Assembly: GCF_047729875.1 (NCBI RefSeq)
Contig: NZ_CP159826.1
Span: 2,542,001 to 2,606,000, forward strand
Direction of reading: 5' to 3'
Length of the DNA stretch: 64,000 nucleotides
From: Marimicrobium sp913061115
Lineage (GTDB): Bacteria; Pseudomonadota; Gammaproteobacteria; Pseudomonadales; Halieaceae
Shown here: one piece after another, positions 63,223 through 64,000 of the stretch
Numbering within the stretch: the first letter of the stretch is position 1
Layout: every line of letters begins with the position of its first letter
Made by a program: the position numbers and the translations under genes
The notes under the pieces: model-generated
The model's database searches: none
Seen by the model: the letters and a program-made list of their open reading frames with translations, nothing else
Told to the model about the DNA's origin: nothing

Positions 63223-64000
63223 GGCGTCGTCAACTACTGCTTGCTGCCGCCGTCGGTGGCGCTGGTATACTGTGGGGCTTGCGCGCCAAAAATAGCGATA
63301 ATGGTGGCGTACACAGTGCCTATTTCCAGACCCTAAGTACCGCTTTGGATAAAGCAGGGTTAGCGCGACCGACGCTCATCATCGACAAGCAGAAGTTACT
63401 GGCCAACGCCAATGTCTTGCATCAACATCTGGCGGGTCGTTACGACTACCGCGTGGTCGCAAAATCGCTGCCCTCACTACCACTGTTAGAAACAGTGATG
63501 TCACATACTGATACGCAGCGTCTGATGGTTTTTCACCAACCCTTTCTCAACCTCATTGCTAAAGAATTGCCGAATGCGGATGTGCTACTGGGCAAGCCAA
63601 TGCCTGTTGCCGCCGCCGCGCGCTTTTATCAGCAGCACAGAACAACACAATTTGACGCCCGCCATCAGCTGCAATGGCTAGTAGACTCACCGGCAAGACT
63701 GATCCAATACGCGGATCTCGGACGACAACGGCGTGAACTGATGCTGATTAACCTAGAGCTGGATGTCGGATTGCACCGCGGTGGCATTAAAGATGAAGAG
63801 CAACTGGCATTGGCGCTGGACATTATCGAGCGGGAACCATTTCTGCAATTCAGCGGTTTTATGGGCTACGATCCGCACGTATCAAAAAACCCCGGATTAC
63901 TGGGCGGCCCGGAGGCCGCTTTTGCCTCGGTGCAGAAGACCTATCAGAACTTCGTTACCATTGCCGAAAGACAGCTGCAGCGGTCTCTGTCGGGGCTGAC
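63219..64000 (+). CDS. Tat-type PLP enzyme of the D-threonine aldolase / D-serine dehydratase-like family (3' end cut by window)
   Basis: ATG 63219 overlaps the FAD enzyme's stop as ATGA; the frame is open to the window end (260 codons). The N-terminus MRRRQLLLAAAVGGAG is a twin-arginine leader. Next comes the alanine-racemase-type barrel: TPTLIIDKQKLLANANVL-like start (RPTLIIDKQKLLANANVL), the PLP lysine in YRVVAKSLPS, and LMLINLELDVGLHRGGI with the conserved D-V-G-x-x-R/H-x-G. Cytoplasmic relatives cleave D-threonine or dehydrate D-serine; Tat export of a folded, PLP-loaded enzyme would place this activity in the periplasm. Third gene of the cytochrome-oxidase-PLP operon. Confidence 0.88.
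   Translation, partial: MRRRQLLLAAAVGGAGILWGLRAKNSDNGGVHSAYFQTLSTALDKAGLARPTLIIDKQKLLANANVLHQHLAGRYDYRVVAKSLPSLPLLETVMSHTDTQRLMVFHQPFLNLIAKELPNADVLLGKPMPVAAAARFYQQHRTTQFDARHQLQWLVDSPARLIQYADLGRQRRELMLINLELDVGLHRGGIKDEEQLALALDIIEREPFLQFSGFMGYDPHVSKNPGLLGGPEAAFASVQKTYQNFVTIAERQLQRSLSGL

Overview
The window reads as chromosome of a marine-type gammaproteobacterium, most likely close to the Halieaceae/OM60 group. This placement is an inference from gene content, not a computed phylogeny. The evidence is the classical gammaproteobacterial backbone (recA-recX; mutS-fdxA; rpoS-nlpD-pcm-truD-ispF-ispD-ftsB-eno-kdsA-pyrG-tilS-accA) combined with traits common in oligotrophic marine gammaproteobacteria: a TonB-dependent receptor, a PhoD phosphatase, a DUF3604 lipoprotein, an F420-type luciferase-like oxidoreductase and several Tat-exported enzymes.

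Layout. 1-5.3 kb: metabolic genes (5'-cut FMN glutamate-synthase-like protein, an MDR oxidoreductase with a Tat-like leader, a D-aminoacylase-type amidohydrolase, a DsbA-fold isomerase). 5.3-7.1 kb: recA-recX on the minus strand, with a LexA operator overlapping the -10 of the recA promoter. 7.2-12.7 kb: a minus-strand run of redox and hypothetical genes. 13.1-16.2 kb: mutS and fdxA. 17-29.5 kb: a dense minus-strand housekeeping block from accA down to rpoS, with several overlaps and TTG/GTG starts, and without surE at its usual place between truD and pcm.

29.8-39.3 kb is accessory. A rhodanese remnant is followed by an outer-membrane beta-barrel gene enclosed by 61-bp inverted repeats. Two directly repeated 3' ends of a reverse transcriptase gene bracket an MscS channel and a secreted Ntn hydrolase. 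A PqqD-like / sulfotransferase / HprK-like kinase group comes next. 39.6-52.9 kb holds a DUF3604 lipoprotein, a small monooxygenase, a large B12-type radical SAM enzyme with an unusual N-terminal half, rimO-rsmE, a TonB receptor, msrA and phoD.

53-56.8 kb looks like a VWA gene and a J-domain gene pushed apart by an AT-rich stretch with a Bcr/CflA-like transporter and decayed fragments. 57.5-59 kb is a putP-like symporter. 59.2-64 kb is a tight plus-strand group of extracytoplasmic proteins: a di-haem lipoprotein, a small cytochrome c lipoprotein, a Tat-exported FAD sugar-lactone-oxidase-like enzyme and, cut by the right edge, a Tat-type PLP enzyme of the D-threonine-aldolase/D-serine-dehydratase fold. 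Together they suggest an uncharacterised periplasmic oxidation pathway, the best candidate here for a new system. No tRNA, rRNA or CRISPR array was seen.
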